Below, one piece after another: positions 1 to 9,884 of a DNA stretch of 64,000 bases. The first letter of the stretch is position 1; each line of letters begins with the position of its first letter. The notes under the pieces were generated by a model. It saw only the letters and a list, made by a program, of their open reading frames with translations, made no database searches and was not told the origin of the DNA. The stretch lies in NCBI GenBank assembly GCA_035502185.1, contig DATJUT010000015.1, positions 93,316 through 157,315 of the forward strand, given 5' to 3'. Source of the DNA: Gemmatimonadales bacterium (lineage in GTDB: Bacteria > Gemmatimonadota > Gemmatimonadetes > Gemmatimonadales > JACORV01). Made by a program: the position numbers and the translations under genes.

Positions 1-929
1 TTCTCGACGCGGTCGCACAGCATCCGGAGGAACCGGTCGTGGATCTTCCGGTGCAGCAGCAGCCGCGAGGTGGCGGTGCACCGCTGGCCGGTGGTGCCGA
101 ACGCGCCCCACAGCACGCCGTCCAGTGCCAGCTCGAGGTTCGCGTCCGCCATCACGATCATGGCGTTCTTGCCGCCCATCTCGAGCGACAGCCGCTTGTG
201 CAGCCGCCCGCACACCTCGCCCAGCCGCGCGCCGGTCTCGGTCGAGCCCGTGAACGAGAGCAGCGGCACCTTCGGGTGCTCGAGCAGCGCGTTGCCGACC
301 GCGGAGCCGCGGCCGTGCACCAGCTGGATCACCTCCGGCGGGAGGCCCGCGTCGAGCAGCACCTCGACCAGCAGCGTGCCGGTGTGCGGGACGTCGTTGG
401 CCGGCTTGAAGACCACCGCGTTCCCGCACAACAGCGCGGGGAAGATCTTCCAGGTCGGGATCGCCATCGGGAAGTTGAACGGCGTGATGATGCCGGCGAC
501 CCCGATCGGCCGCCGGGTGCTCATCGCCCACTTGTCCCTGAGCTCGCTCGGCACCGTGTGGCCGAACAGCCGCCGGCCCTCACCCGCCGCGTAGTACGCG
601 GTGTCGATGCCCTCCTGCACGTCGCCGCGCGTCTCCGCCAGCACCTTCCCCATCTCGCGGGTCATCGCCCGGGCGATCGTCTCCTTGCGCTCCACCAGCA
701 GGTCGCCCACGCGGCGCAGCACGTCGCCGCGCTGCGGGGCCGGGACGCGGCGCCACCGCTCGAAGCCCGCCAGCGCGCTGCGGACCGCCCGCTCGACGTC
801 GCGCGGACCGGACTTCGGGAACCGGCCGATCAGCTCGCCCCAGTCGGCCGGGTTCCGGTTCTCCATGTACTCGCCGGTCGAGGGCTCGACCCACTGCCCG
901 CCGATGAAGTTCTTGAACGTCTTCGCCAT
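1..929 (-). CDS. Aldehyde dehydrogenase family protein (N-terminal part)
   Basis: NAD(P)-dependent oxidation of an aldehyde to a carboxylic acid, probably cytoplasmic. The 309 residues present cover the Rossmann domain and the start of the catalytic domain; the C-terminal part (full ALDHs are about 480-500 aa) lies beyond the left edge. Visible ALDH signatures are the TPFNFPMA loop near residue 149, the FTGSTETG nucleotide loop near 226, LEMGGKN with the general-base Glu250, and GQRCTA with the nucleophile Cys284. ATG at 929 opens one base after the stop of the preceding membrane-protein gene, so it is the last gene of the thpR operon. The N-terminus resembles piperidine-6-carboxylate/alpha-aminoadipic semialdehyde dehydrogenases, but the substrate cannot be fixed from this part. 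Confidence 0.93.
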   Translation of the reverse strand, partial: MAKTFKNFIGGQWVEPSTGEYMENRNPADWGELIGRFPKSGPRDVERAVRSALAGFERWRRVPAPQRGDVLRRVGDLLVERKETIARAMTREMGKVLAETRGDVQEGIDTAYYAAGEGRRLFGHTVPSELRDKWAMSTRRPIGVAGIITPFNFPMAIPTWKIFPALLCGNAVVFKPANDVPHTGTLLVEVLLDAGLPPEVIQLVHGRGSAVGNALLEHPKVPLLSFTGSTETGARLGEVCGRLHKRLSLEMGGKNAMIVMADANLELALDGVLWGAFGTTGQRCTATSRLLLHRKIHDRFLRMLCDRVE

Positions 930-930
930 G

Positions 931-1472
931 TCAGAAGGCTCCCTGAGGATGCGTCCCTGCCGCCGGGGACCCGGACGGGGCGGCGGGCTGGGCGGGGCCG
1001 GACGGATTCGCCGGGCACAGCCAGGCGGCGTGCGTCCGGGCGTAGCCCACGCGAGGCAGCACCTCGCGGGCGCCCAGGATGGCGCCCCAGCACACCAGCC
1101 CCAGCGACAGCACGTGCGCGAGCCCCGACCGCGTCCGCCACGACGAAATCGTGCTCCACAGGCCAGCAACAATCACGCCACCGACCGCGCCGAGATAGCC
1201 GAACAGCAGGAGGCCGCAGCCGCGCGCGTACGGCCACTGGGTGATCCCCACCCCGATCGCGAGCCCGAGCAGCAGCCGCAGCCACGTGAAGACGACCGCA
1301 CGCGGGCGCGGGCCCGCGGGCACCGGGGGCGCCCCGGCGCGCGCGGCCCCCGCGGGGGCCGCCCGGCCCGGGGGCGCGGCGGCCGGCGGGCTCGACTGCC
1401 CGGCGCCCGTGGCGATCAGCTTGTCGATCTGTGCCAGCTCCTTGTCCCAGTCCCGCGGTCCCTGTCCGCCGG

Positions 1473-1476
<4 letters not shown>
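931..1476 (-). CDS. Membrane protein of unknown function, 181 aa
   Basis: I do not recognise a family. The first 30 residues are polar (WDKELAQIDKLIATGAG), followed by a Pro/Ala-rich stretch to about residue 60, then three or four hydrophobic segments (starting at VVFTWLRLLLGLAIGV, LLLFGYLGAVGGVIVAG and HVLSLGLVCWGAILGA) and a Pro-rich tail. The layout suggests a small inner-membrane protein with a cytoplasmic N-terminus. Its ATG overlaps the stop of the upstream response regulator (ATGA), which implies translational coupling, and its stop is one base before the aldehyde dehydrogenase start. Confidence 0.75.
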
Positions 1477-2833
<1,357 letters not shown>

Positions 2834-2837
<4 letters not shown>

Positions 2838-3487
2838 CGGCTCGCGGCCCGGTAGAGACGGACCGCCGCCCGGCTCACCCGCACGTCGCCCACGCCCGCC
2901 GGCAGCGGGATCGGCACGGAGGCGCCCTGCGCGCCGGTGACGGTCATGGCACGGAGAATGGAGGGAATCACCTGCCGGGGGAAGTCGAAGTCGTGGATCT
3001 TGAGCTCGTCGATCGTCCAGACCACGCGCCCGTCGGCTCGCGCCGCGAGCGTCCCGCCCGCCACGACCGGCTCGCGCCGCCCCAGCCCCTGCGACAGCGG
3101 GCCGAGGAGGCGCCGCGGCAGTACCGACACGTCGAGCGACCCGCGGACCTCGATGCGCCCCTCGCCGAGCGCCACCGCCACGGAGTCCAGCACGCCGCGC
3201 GAGGTGCCGGAGACCTGCCCCTGGATCAGGGCGGCCAGCTCGGACGCCGTCAGGTCCACGTAGGCGCTGCCCCCGCGCACGGGCCGGGCCAGGCTGGCCA
3301 GGGCCGACTCGGCGTGCGCCGCCGCCCCCGGCGCGGGCATCACGTACACCGCGGGCGGCGGCTCGGGCACGCCGCGCACGCGCCGCCACACCGCGACCAG
3401 GCGATCACGGAACAGATACCCCGCCACGATCGCCGCCAGCACGACCAGGCAACCGACGCCGGCGAGCGCCTTGCGGAGGCATCCCAT
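2834..3487 (-). CDS. Membrane-anchored protein of unknown function, 217 aa
   Basis: One N-terminal membrane anchor (ALAGVGCLVVLAAIVAGYLF, about residues 8-27) precedes a soluble, probably periplasmic, domain rich in short beta-type segments (AYVDLTASELAALIQGQV, GRIEVRGSLDVSVLPRRLLG, GRVVWTIDELKIHDFDFP). The pattern of an anchor followed by a YVDLTASELAALI helix and paired strands resembles lipid-binding tubular domains of the LmeA/DUF2993 kind, but I cannot confirm that. The gene sits three bases after thpR and its stop overlaps the regulator start (ATGA), so it is co-translated with them. Confidence 0.75.
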
Positions 3488-3490
3488 CGG

Positions 3491-4078
3491 CTAGGCCGCC
3501 TGCCCGCCGGCGAGCGGGGCGCGCGACAGCACCGCGTAGCTGGCCCCGTGAGGGCCCAGGGTGCTCTGCATCAGGTCCACGCTTTCGACGGTCGTCGAGC
3601 CCGTGTAGCCGACCTCCGCGGCGAGACGCGCGAAGTCCTTGAACGCGGCGGGCCGCGCGCTCCGCTCGGCACGCCCGAGGGTGAGGTGGGGGCTGAACGG
3701 CCGCAGCTCCGGCTCGAAGGCGAGAGCCATCAGCGCCAGCTCCACGTCGTTGGCCAGCAGCTCGAGCGCCGGATGGTGCTCGATGCCCACCCAGACCACC
3801 CTTGGCTTCCCGAGACTCGGAAACGCCCCCACGCCGCCCAGCGTCACGGTGAACGGGCGCGCCGCCCGCACCGCTCCGCGCAGCGCCTCCTCGATGCCGG
3901 GCACCCGCTCGGGCTCGACCTCGCCAAGGAAGCGCAGCGTCAGGTGGAGCACGTCCTCGGCCACCCAGCGCACCGGGAGGTGCGCCGCCCGGAGCGGCGC
4001 CGCCGCCGCCCAGGCCCTCCGCCGCTCGTCGGCGGGGAGATTCACGGCCACGAAGAGCCGCACGCTAGCGCTTTCCAT
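3491..4078 (-). CDS. thpR: RNA 2',3'-cyclic phosphodiesterase (LigT/ThpR family)
   Basis: Predicted cytoplasmic enzyme of the 2H phosphoesterase family that opens 2',3'-cyclic phosphates on RNA ends, historically called 2'-5' RNA ligase. The 195-aa length is usual. Both catalytic HxTx tetrapeptides are visible: HLTL in the LHLTLRFLG strand near residue 46 and HLTL in FSPHLTLGRA near residue 130. The N-terminal RLFVAVNLPAD is also typical. ATG at 4078 is the first gene of the minus-strand operon and is divergent from the lipoprotein at 4127, leaving 48 bp for both control regions. Confidence 0.93.
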   Translation of the reverse strand: MESASVRLFVAVNLPADERRRAWAAAAPLRAAHLPVRWVAEDVLHLTLRFLGEVEPERVPGIEEALRGAVRAARPFTVTLGGVGAFPSLGKPRVVWVGIEHHPALELLANDVELALMALAFEPELRPFSPHLTLGRAERSARPAAFKDFARLAAEVGYTGSTTVESVDLMQSTLGPHGASYAVLSRAPLAGGQAA

Positions 4079-4126
4079 TCACGCGCTCTAACCTAATCGT
4101 CCGTCCACTTATCGGGAGAGTCCGCC

Positions 4127-4555
4127 GTGCGAATCCCGTCCCCGGCACTCAGAGTGGCGACGTGCGCGGCGCTCGCCGTCGCGTGCAGCCACGCGCCGCC
4201 CTCCACCACGCCCACTCCGCAGGCCGCGCCGGCCCAGGCGCAGGCGGCGCCGGGCCAGATCGACCTGACCGGCGACTGGGCGGTCGAGCTCGTCCAGCAG
4301 GGCATGTCGCCCAACACCGGGATGCTGCGGCTGGTGCCGTCGGGCGACGGCTACCGCGGCAACCTCCAGCTCGACGTGGCGAACCGGCCGTACTTCGTCC
4401 GCACGGCGCAGGCCCAGGGCAACCACATCACGATCATCCTCGACACGCCGGACGGCGACGCACGCATCGAGGGCACGCTTCGCGCCCCGACCCAGTTCGA
4501 GGGCCTGTACACGTCCCGCACGCTCAACGGCCGCCTGACGATGAACCGGCGCTGA
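4127..4555 (+). CDS. Small secreted lipoprotein, unknown function
   Basis: A 142-aa protein with a GTG start preceded by GGGAGAG at good spacing. A hydrophobic signal ends in a lipobox-like LAVAC, so Cys22 is the likely lipidated residue. A Pro/Ala/Gln linker follows, then a beta-rich domain (IDLTGDWAVELVQQG, GYRGNLQLDV, HITIILDTPDGDARIEGTL, FEGLYTSRTLNGRLTM) typical of small lipocalin-like envelope proteins. The protein at 33695 has a similar size and a similar lipobox. Its biological role is not evident. Confidence 0.78.
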   Translation: MRIPSPALRVATCAALAVACSHAPPSTTPTPQAAPAQAQAAPGQIDLTGDWAVELVQQGMSPNTGMLRLVPSGDGYRGNLQLDVANRPYFVRTAQAQGNHITIILDTPDGDARIEGTLRAPTQFEGLYTSRTLNGRLTMNRR

Positions 4556-4611
4556 GCCCCCTGGGGGCGCGGGCCCGGCGCCGCCGGCGCCGGTGCGCGC
4601 CGCCCGCCGGA

Positions 4612-6147
4612 TCACCGGCGCGCGAGGCGGTCCAGGCTCCGATACTGGATCGCCTCGCTCACGTGTGGGGGCTCGATCCGGGCCGCTCCCGCGAGGTCGG
4701 CCACCGTTCGCGCCAGCTTCAGCACCCGGTGGTAGGCGCGCGCCGACAGCGACAGGCGGGCGATGGCGGTCCGGAGCAGCGCGTCGGCCGACGCGGAGAG
4801 CGCGCAGTGGACCCGGATGTCCCGCGGCGCCATGTGCGCGTTGGCGAACACGCCGGCCCGGCCGGCGAAGCGCGCCCGCTGCACCGCCCGGGCCCGCGCG
4901 CAGCGTTCCCGGATCCGGGCGCTCGGCTCCCCGCCCCGCTCCTCCGACAGCTCGCGGAAGCGAACCGCCGGCACGTCGATGTGCATGTCGATCCGGTCCA
5001 GCAGCGGGCCGGAGAGGCGGCTGCGGTAGTGCTGCACCATCACCGGCGAGCAGACGCAGGCGCGGGCCGGGTCGCCCAGGTACCCGCACGGGCACGGGTT
5101 CATCGCGGCCGCGAGCATGAAGCGCGCGGGATAACTCAGCGAAGTGGCCGCGCGGCTGATCGAGACCACGCCGTCCTCCAGCGGCTGCCGCAGCGCCTCG
5201 AGGACGTTGGTGCGGAACTCCGGCAGCTCGTCGAGGAACAGCACGCCGTTGTGGGCCACGCTCACCTCACCCGGCCGCGGGTAGCTGCCCCCGCCGATCA
5301 GCCCCGCGTCGGAGATGGTGTGGTGCGGTGAGCGGAACGGGCGGACCGCGATCAGCGATTCGCCGGCGGGCAGCAGCCCCGCCACCGAGTGGATCTTGGT
5401 GGTCTCCAGCGCCTCGGCCAGCGACATCTCCGGCAGGATCGTCGGGAGACGGCGCGCGAGCATCGTCTTGCCGCCACCTGGCGGGCCGATCATCAGGATG
5501 TTGTGGCCGCCGGCCGCCGCGACCTCCAGCGCCCGCTTCACGTGCTCCTGACCCTTGACCTCGGCGAAGTCCACGTCCGCCTCGGCGCGGGCGGCGAACA
5601 GCGCCGCGACGTCCACCGCGGCGCGCGCCAGCGGCGGCCCGCCGTCCAGATGGGCGATCACCTCGCCCAGCGTCCGTGCGCCGCGCACGTCGAGATCCTC
5701 CACCACGGCCGCCTCCCGGACGTTGGCATCCGGCAGGATGACGCCCGCACAGCCCAACCGTCGGGCCGCCACGGCCATGGACAGCGCGCCCCGCACCGGC
5801 CGGATCTCGCCGTCGAGGCCCAGCTCGCCCAGCACCACGTAGCCGTCGAGCCCCGCCGGGCGGATCTGCCCGGTCGCCGCCAGCACGCCGAGCGCGATCG
5901 GCAGGTCGAAGGCCGAGCCCTCTTTCCTTACATCTGCCGGGGCGAGATTGACCGTGACCCGCTTGAGGGGAAACTCGTAGCCGGCGTTGTGGATCGCGGC
6001 GTTGACGCGCTCGCGGCCCTCCTTGACGGCTCCCTGCGGCAGGCCGACGGTCACGAACGACGGCAGGCCGTTGGCGATGTCGGTCTCGACGCTCACCAGG
6101 TAGGCGTCGATCCCGAGCACGGCGGCGGACGTGATCCGCGCCAGCAT
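4612..6147 (-). CDS. yifB: YifB/ComM family Mg-chelatase-like AAA+ ATPase
   Basis: 511-aa cytoplasmic ATPase. Homologues (ComM) act as hexameric helicases promoting branch migration during integration of transforming DNA. The N-terminal Lon-protease-like domain (GLPSFVTVGLPQGAVKEGRERV near 27-48) is followed by the ChlI-type ATPase: Walker A GPPGGGKT at 221-228, a NPCPCGYLGD cysteine cluster near 355, and an arginine-finger region (LSGPLLDRIDMHIDVP). The ATG at 6147 gives the usual family start MLARITSAAVLGIDA; an in-frame upstream extension to 6237 lacks family resemblance. Together with cinA at 57.6 kb it hints at DNA uptake and recombination, although no uptake machinery is present here. 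Confidence 0.95.
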   Translation of the reverse strand: MLARITSAAVLGIDAYLVSVETDIANGLPSFVTVGLPQGAVKEGRERVNAAIHNAGYEFPLKRVTVNLAPADVRKEGSAFDLPIALGVLAATGQIRPAGLDGYVVLGELGLDGEIRPVRGALSMAVAARRLGCAGVILPDANVREAAVVEDLDVRGARTLGEVIAHLDGGPPLARAAVDVAALFAARAEADVDFAEVKGQEHVKRALEVAAAGGHNILMIGPPGGGKTMLARRLPTILPEMSLAEALETTKIHSVAGLLPAGESLIAVRPFRSPHHTISDAGLIGGGSYPRPGEVSVAHNGVLFLDELPEFRTNVLEALRQPLEDGVVSISRAATSLSYPARFMLAAAMNPCPCGYLGDPARACVCSPVMVQHYRSRLSGPLLDRIDMHIDVPAVRFRELSEERGGEPSARIRERCARARAVQRARFAGRAGVFANAHMAPRDIRVHCALSASADALLRTAIARLSLSARAYHRVLKLARTVADLAGAARIEPPHVSEAIQYRSLDRLARR

Positions 6148-6236
6148 CCCGAAGGCTAGGCGCCCGCGCCCGAACGCCCCCAGCGATCCGCTGCGCCGCG
6201 GCGCGCGGCGTTGCGGCTGCGCCGGCCCGGGCGCCA

Positions 6237-6242
6237 TATATT
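6237..6242 (+). promoter_or_regulatory. Putative -10 box (TATATT), leaderless promoter
   Basis: TATATT ends nine bases before the ATG at 6252, in an otherwise GC-rich stretch. A transcript starting about seven bases after the box would have almost no leader, and no Shine-Dalgarno sequence lies in between. No convincing -35 is seen (TTGCGG is 20 bp upstream). Confidence 0.45.
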
Positions 6243-6251
6243 CGCGAGCCC

Positions 6252-7658
6252 ATGGACGACCTCTCGCAGCAGTTCGGCGACGGCTTGAACCAGCGCGCCG
6301 GCGCGGCCGCCGGGGGCGGTCCTGGCGACGACGCGCTCGAAGCCCTGCGCCGCTCCGTCGCCGAGTCGGTCGCGGGCCCCGCGCCGGCCGCCACGGGCCC
6401 CGCCCCGCCTGGCGTCCTGATGGTGGACGACGACCCGGACGTCACCAGGGTCCTGTCGGTCGTGCTCGCCGCGTCGGGCCGCGCCCTGTACTCGGCCGGC
6501 TCCGCCGCGGAGGCGGAGCAGGTGCTCGCCCGGCACCCCGTGGCGCTGGTCGTACTCGACGTGCTGCTGCCGGACGCCGATGGCCGGACCGTGCTGGCGC
6601 GGCTGCGCGACGATCCCCGCACGTCGGCGGTGCCGATCATCGTCCTCTCGGGCCACGGCTCGCCCGAGACGCGGGCCGAGTGCTACGCCCTCGGTGCGGA
6701 CGCGTACATCCCCAAGCCGTTCGACCCGATCGCGGTGGCCGCGGCGGTCACCTCGAGCCTCGCGCGGGCGCTCCATGTCGCCACCGACGCCCGGCGCGAC
6801 CCCGTCACGGGCCTGCCCAACCGCGCCGCGTTCCGCGAGGCGTTCGAGCGCACCGCCGGCCCCCGCCGCGACGGCGCGTCGCCGGTCTCGGTTGCGCTGG
6901 CGGAGCTGGATCAGTACCGCACCCTCGCCTCCGCCAGCGGCTGGGGCACGGCCGATCGGGCGCTGTCGCTGGCCGCCCGCACGCTCGCCCGCGCGCTGCG
7001 ACGCGCCGTGTGCACAGCTCGCTGGGCCGGGGCCGCCTTCGCGATCCTCTTCGCGGACGCGGACGAAGCCGCCGCCACCTCCGCGGTCTCGGAGGCCCTG
7101 CGCGCGGTGCGCCGTGCACCGCCGGCCGAGGGGCAGGTGGGCCCGCTCACCTTCTCCGCCGGGGTGGCGGAGTGGACGGCGAGCGGCGCGCTCGAGGAGA
7201 CGCTGGCCGAAGCCGAGAGTCAACTGGTGTCCGCGCGCTCCGACGGCGGAGACGCGGTCCGCTCGTCGATCGAGCCGGGGCCCGCCGCTCCCCGCCTGGT
7301 CCTTCTCGCCGAGGACGACGAGCTGATCGTGTCGGTGGTGAAGCACCGGCTCGAGCGCGAGGGCATCGCCGTCCGGCACTTCGCCGACGGTCTCGCAGCC
7401 AGCCGGGCCGCCGCGCAACTCCGCCCCTCGCTCGCCATTCTCGACGTCAAGATGCCGGGAATGGACGGCTTCGAGCTGCTGGGCCGGCTGCGTGCCGAGC
7501 CGGCGCTGCACGCCATGCCGGTGATGATGCTGATCTCGATGGGCCGCGAGCAGGACGTGGTGCGCGGCCTCGAGCTCGGCGCGGACGACTACATCGTGAA
7601 ACCGTTCTCTCCGGTCGAGCTGGTGGCGCGGGTACACCGCCACCTGCTGCGGCGCTGA
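6252..7658 (+). CDS. Receiver - degenerate GGDEF - receiver response regulator
   Basis: 468-aa signalling protein. A low-complexity head of about 55 residues precedes receiver 1 (VLMVDDDPDV, LVVLDVLLPDADG, PKPFDP). A GGDEF-like domain follows: it keeps the entry motif DPVTGLPNRAAFREAFER, but the active-site loop reads WAGAAFAILF, so the GG(D/E)EF signature is gone and cyclic-di-GMP synthesis is unlikely. Receiver 2 is complete (LLAEDDELIV, LAILDVKMPGMDG, VKPFSP). With no DNA-binding or active output domain it could act as a phosphate sink, a scaffold or a protein-interaction switch. It appears monocistronic and probably leaderless. Confidence 0.9.
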   Translation: MDDLSQQFGDGLNQRAGAAAGGGPGDDALEALRRSVAESVAGPAPAATGPAPPGVLMVDDDPDVTRVLSVVLAASGRALYSAGSAAEAEQVLARHPVALVVLDVLLPDADGRTVLARLRDDPRTSAVPIIVLSGHGSPETRAECYALGADAYIPKPFDPIAVAAAVTSSLARALHVATDARRDPVTGLPNRAAFREAFERTAGPRRDGASPVSVALAELDQYRTLASASGWGTADRALSLAARTLARALRRAVCTARWAGAAFAILFADADEAAATSAVSEALRAVRRAPPAEGQVGPLTFSAGVAEWTASGALEETLAEAESQLVSARSDGGDAVRSSIEPGPAAPRLVLLAEDDELIVSVVKHRLEREGIAVRHFADGLAASRAAAQLRPSLAILDVKMPGMDGFELLGRLRAEPALHAMPVMMLISMGREQDVVRGLELGADDYIVKPFSPVELVARVHRHLLRR

Positions 7659-7737
7659 GGACGCGGGCCCGGTAGCCGGTGCCCTGCCATGCGCCCTCGC
7701 CGCCGCGCCGCCGCCGGCCACCGACACCGGCGCGGCC

Positions 7738-8451
7738 CTAGCGTCGCGGTCCCCGCTTCATCAGCCACAGCACGCCGAACAGGTCCGCGATGCCGACCCA
7801 CAGCCGGTTGAACAGCCCGTAGTGCGACCGTCCCCGCAGCCGCGGGCGATGGCCGACCTCGACCGACACCACGCGTCCGCCGGCCCTCAGGAACAGCGCC
7901 GGCAGGAAGCGGTGCATGTGATCGAAGTGCGGCAGGCCCAGGAAGGCGTCGCGCTCGAACAGCTTGAGACCGCACCCGGTGTCGGGTGTGGAGTCGCCCA
8001 GCAGGCGGCCGCGGACCCCGTTCGCCACCCGCGACGAGACCCGCTTGAGCCAGGTGTCGCGCCGGGCCTTCCGCCAGCCCGCGAGGAGCAGCGGACCCGC
8101 GCCCCCGGCGGGCGCCGCGGCGCGGGCGGCGAGCAGCCTGGGGATGTCCGCGGGGTCGTTCTGGCCGTCGCCGTCCAGCGTCGCCACCCACCGGCCCCGG
8201 GCCGCGCGCACGCCGGTCAGGGTCGCGAAGCTCTGCCCCTGCGGCGACGGGTGGCGGACCACGACCAGCGCCGGCACCTCGCCCGCCGCCTCCCGCGCCC
8301 GCTCCGACGTGCCGTCGGTGCTGCCGTCGTCCACGATCACGACCTCGTACGCCGGCGCTCCGGCCGCCCGGAGCGCGGCCCCGATCTCCCGCACCAGCGG
8401 TCCCACGTTCCCGGCCTCGTCGTGGGCCGGGATGACGACGGAAAGTTCCAC
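7738..8451 (-). CDS. Glycosyltransferase family 2 (DPM1-like)
   Basis: 237-aa GT-A fold transferase without obvious membrane spans. It starts at GTG 8451 (VELSVVIPAHDEAGN), eight bases after the upstream permease stop. Visible features are the nucleotide-sugar strand VVIVDDGSTDGT, the metal-binding LDGDGQNDPADI and the acceptor-site stretch DTGCGLKLFERDAF. It resembles dolichol-/polyprenyl-phosphate mannosyltransferases that load sugars onto a lipid carrier at the cytoplasmic membrane. The donor and acceptor are not decided by sequence, and its link to the permease may be only transcriptional. Confidence 0.92.
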   Translation of the reverse strand: MELSVVIPAHDEAGNVGPLVREIGAALRAAGAPAYEVVIVDDGSTDGTSERAREAAGEVPALVVVRHPSPQGQSFATLTGVRAARGRWVATLDGDGQNDPADIPRLLAARAAAPAGGAGPLLLAGWRKARRDTWLKRVSSRVANGVRGRLLGDSTPDTGCGLKLFERDAFLGLPHFDHMHRFLPALFLRAGGRVVSVEVGHRPRLRGRSHYGLFNRLWVGIADLFGVLWLMKRGPRR

Positions 8452-8459
8452 GCCGCAGT

Positions 8460-9860
8460 CTACACCTTTCGGGCGTTGCGCGCCCTCCAGAACAGGAACA
8501 CCGGCACGCCCACGGCGAGCAGCAGTGCCCCGATCGCCGCGTTCCGGGGGTTCGACGCCACCGAGCTGGCCACCACGTACAGGGCCGCCAGCACGAACAG
8601 CGCCGGCGTCCACGGGTAGCCCCACGCCCGGTAGCCGCCGGCCGCGGCAGGCTCCGCACCGGACCCCGCGGGCGGCCCCGCCGGCGAGGGGGGGGCCGCG
8701 GCCGGGCGCCCGCGCCGCCGGTAGACGAACAGCGTGCTCACCACCAGGCCGAAGAAGATCCAGTCGCCGAACACCACGTAGTCCAGCAGCTGCCCGTAGG
8801 TCCCGCTCAGCGTGAGCAGGATGGCCCACACCCCCTGGAACACGATCGCCGCCGCCGGCGTGCGGTAGCGCGGGTGGAGCCGCGCCAGGCGGGGGAAGAA
8901 GACGCCGTCGGCCGCCATGGCCTGGTAAACCCGCGGCGATACGAGGATGACCAGGTTGAGGAACCCGAAGGTCGAGAAGGCGATCCCGGCCGCGATCAAC
9001 GTCTCGCCCCGGCTGCCCAGCACGGCGCGCATCGCCTCCGCCGCCGGGGCGGTGCTGGCGATGAGGCCCGGCGCGCCGAGCACCCGGAGGTAGGTGACGT
9101 TCGCGAGGAGGTAGACGACCACGACGACGGTGACGCCGATCACCAAGGCCCGCGGCAGGTTCCGCTCGGCGTCGATCATCTCCTCGGCGATGAAGTTCGA
9201 CTGCTGCCAGCCGCCGATCGTGAACATGACCGGCACCAGTGCCGCGCCGACCGCCAGGATCACGTTGGCCGGCGGCGCCGGCGTGGCGAGCGACGAAGGG
9301 CCGGCCCCGTGCATCCTCAACAGCAGGCCGGCCCCGATCAGCAGGGCCAGGGCGGCGAGCTTCAGGACGGTGAACACGTTCTGGGTCACGGCGCCCGGCT
9401 TAACACCCAGGTAGTTGACCGTCGAAAGAAGGGCGATGGCGGCGACCGCCACGGGAATGGTGGCTCCCTCGGGCAGGCCCGCGAGCCGGCCCAGATAGCC
9501 TGCGAACGTCACCGCCACGGCGGCGATGGCGCCGGTGGCCATCACCAGCAGCAGGGCCCAGCCGTACAGAAACGCCGGCAGGGGGCCGTAGGCATCGCGC
9601 AGGTAGACGTAGCCGCCGCCCGCCCGCGGCTTGCGGGCGCCCAGCTCTCCGAAGCAGAAGGCCCCCCCGAGGGCGATCAGTCCGCCCAGGCCCCAGACGG
9701 CCAGGGTGAGCGAGGGCGTGCGGACCCGTTCGGCGACGAGCGGGGGGCTGCGGAAGATCCCCGCTCCGATGATTCCGCCGATCACCAGCATCGTGCCGGA
9801 GAACAGGCCGAGCCGTCGGGCATAACCTGGATACTTGCCGCCTGCTTCGGGGTACTTCAT
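8460..9860 (-). CDS. APC family amino acid permease
   Basis: 466-aa integral membrane transporter of the amino acid-polyamine-organocation superfamily with about 12 hydrophobic segments. The signature first helix (LGLFSGTMLVIGGIIGAGIFRSP, residues 17-39) with the unwound GxG motif is clear, as is GELGARKPRAGGGYVYLRDAYG of the helix 2/3 region. The substrate is probably an amino acid, identity unknown. The C-terminus has an unusual Pro/Ala-rich insertion (RGRPAAAPPSPAGPPAGSG) before the last two helices. ATG 9860 lies only 24 bp from the divergent ATG at 9885, so each promoter must overlap the other gene. Confidence 0.94.
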   Translation of the reverse strand: MKYPEAGGKYPGYARRLGLFSGTMLVIGGIIGAGIFRSPPLVAERVRTPSLTLAVWGLGGLIALGGAFCFGELGARKPRAGGGYVYLRDAYGPLPAFLYGWALLLVMATGAIAAVAVTFAGYLGRLAGLPEGATIPVAVAAIALLSTVNYLGVKPGAVTQNVFTVLKLAALALLIGAGLLLRMHGAGPSSLATPAPPANVILAVGAALVPVMFTIGGWQQSNFIAEEMIDAERNLPRALVIGVTVVVVVYLLANVTYLRVLGAPGLIASTAPAAEAMRAVLGSRGETLIAAGIAFSTFGFLNLVILVSPRVYQAMAADGVFFPRLARLHPRYRTPAAAIVFQGVWAILLTLSGTYGQLLDYVVFGDWIFFGLVVSTLFVYRRRGRPAAAPPSPAGPPAGSGAEPAAAGGYRAWGYPWTPALFVLAALYVVASSVASNPRNAAIGALLLAVGVPVFLFWRARNARKV

Positions 9861-9884
9861 GATGCATCACCCAATGGAGAGACC

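Noticed and set aside
6252-7658. Active diguanylate cyclase
   Set aside because: The GG(D/E)EF signature is replaced by WAGAAF, so catalysis is improbable.
8874-9884. N-terminal extension of the metallopeptidase fusion on the plus strand
   Set aside because: This open frame is antisense to the amino acid permease, and a signal peptide with a ribosome site begins at 9885.
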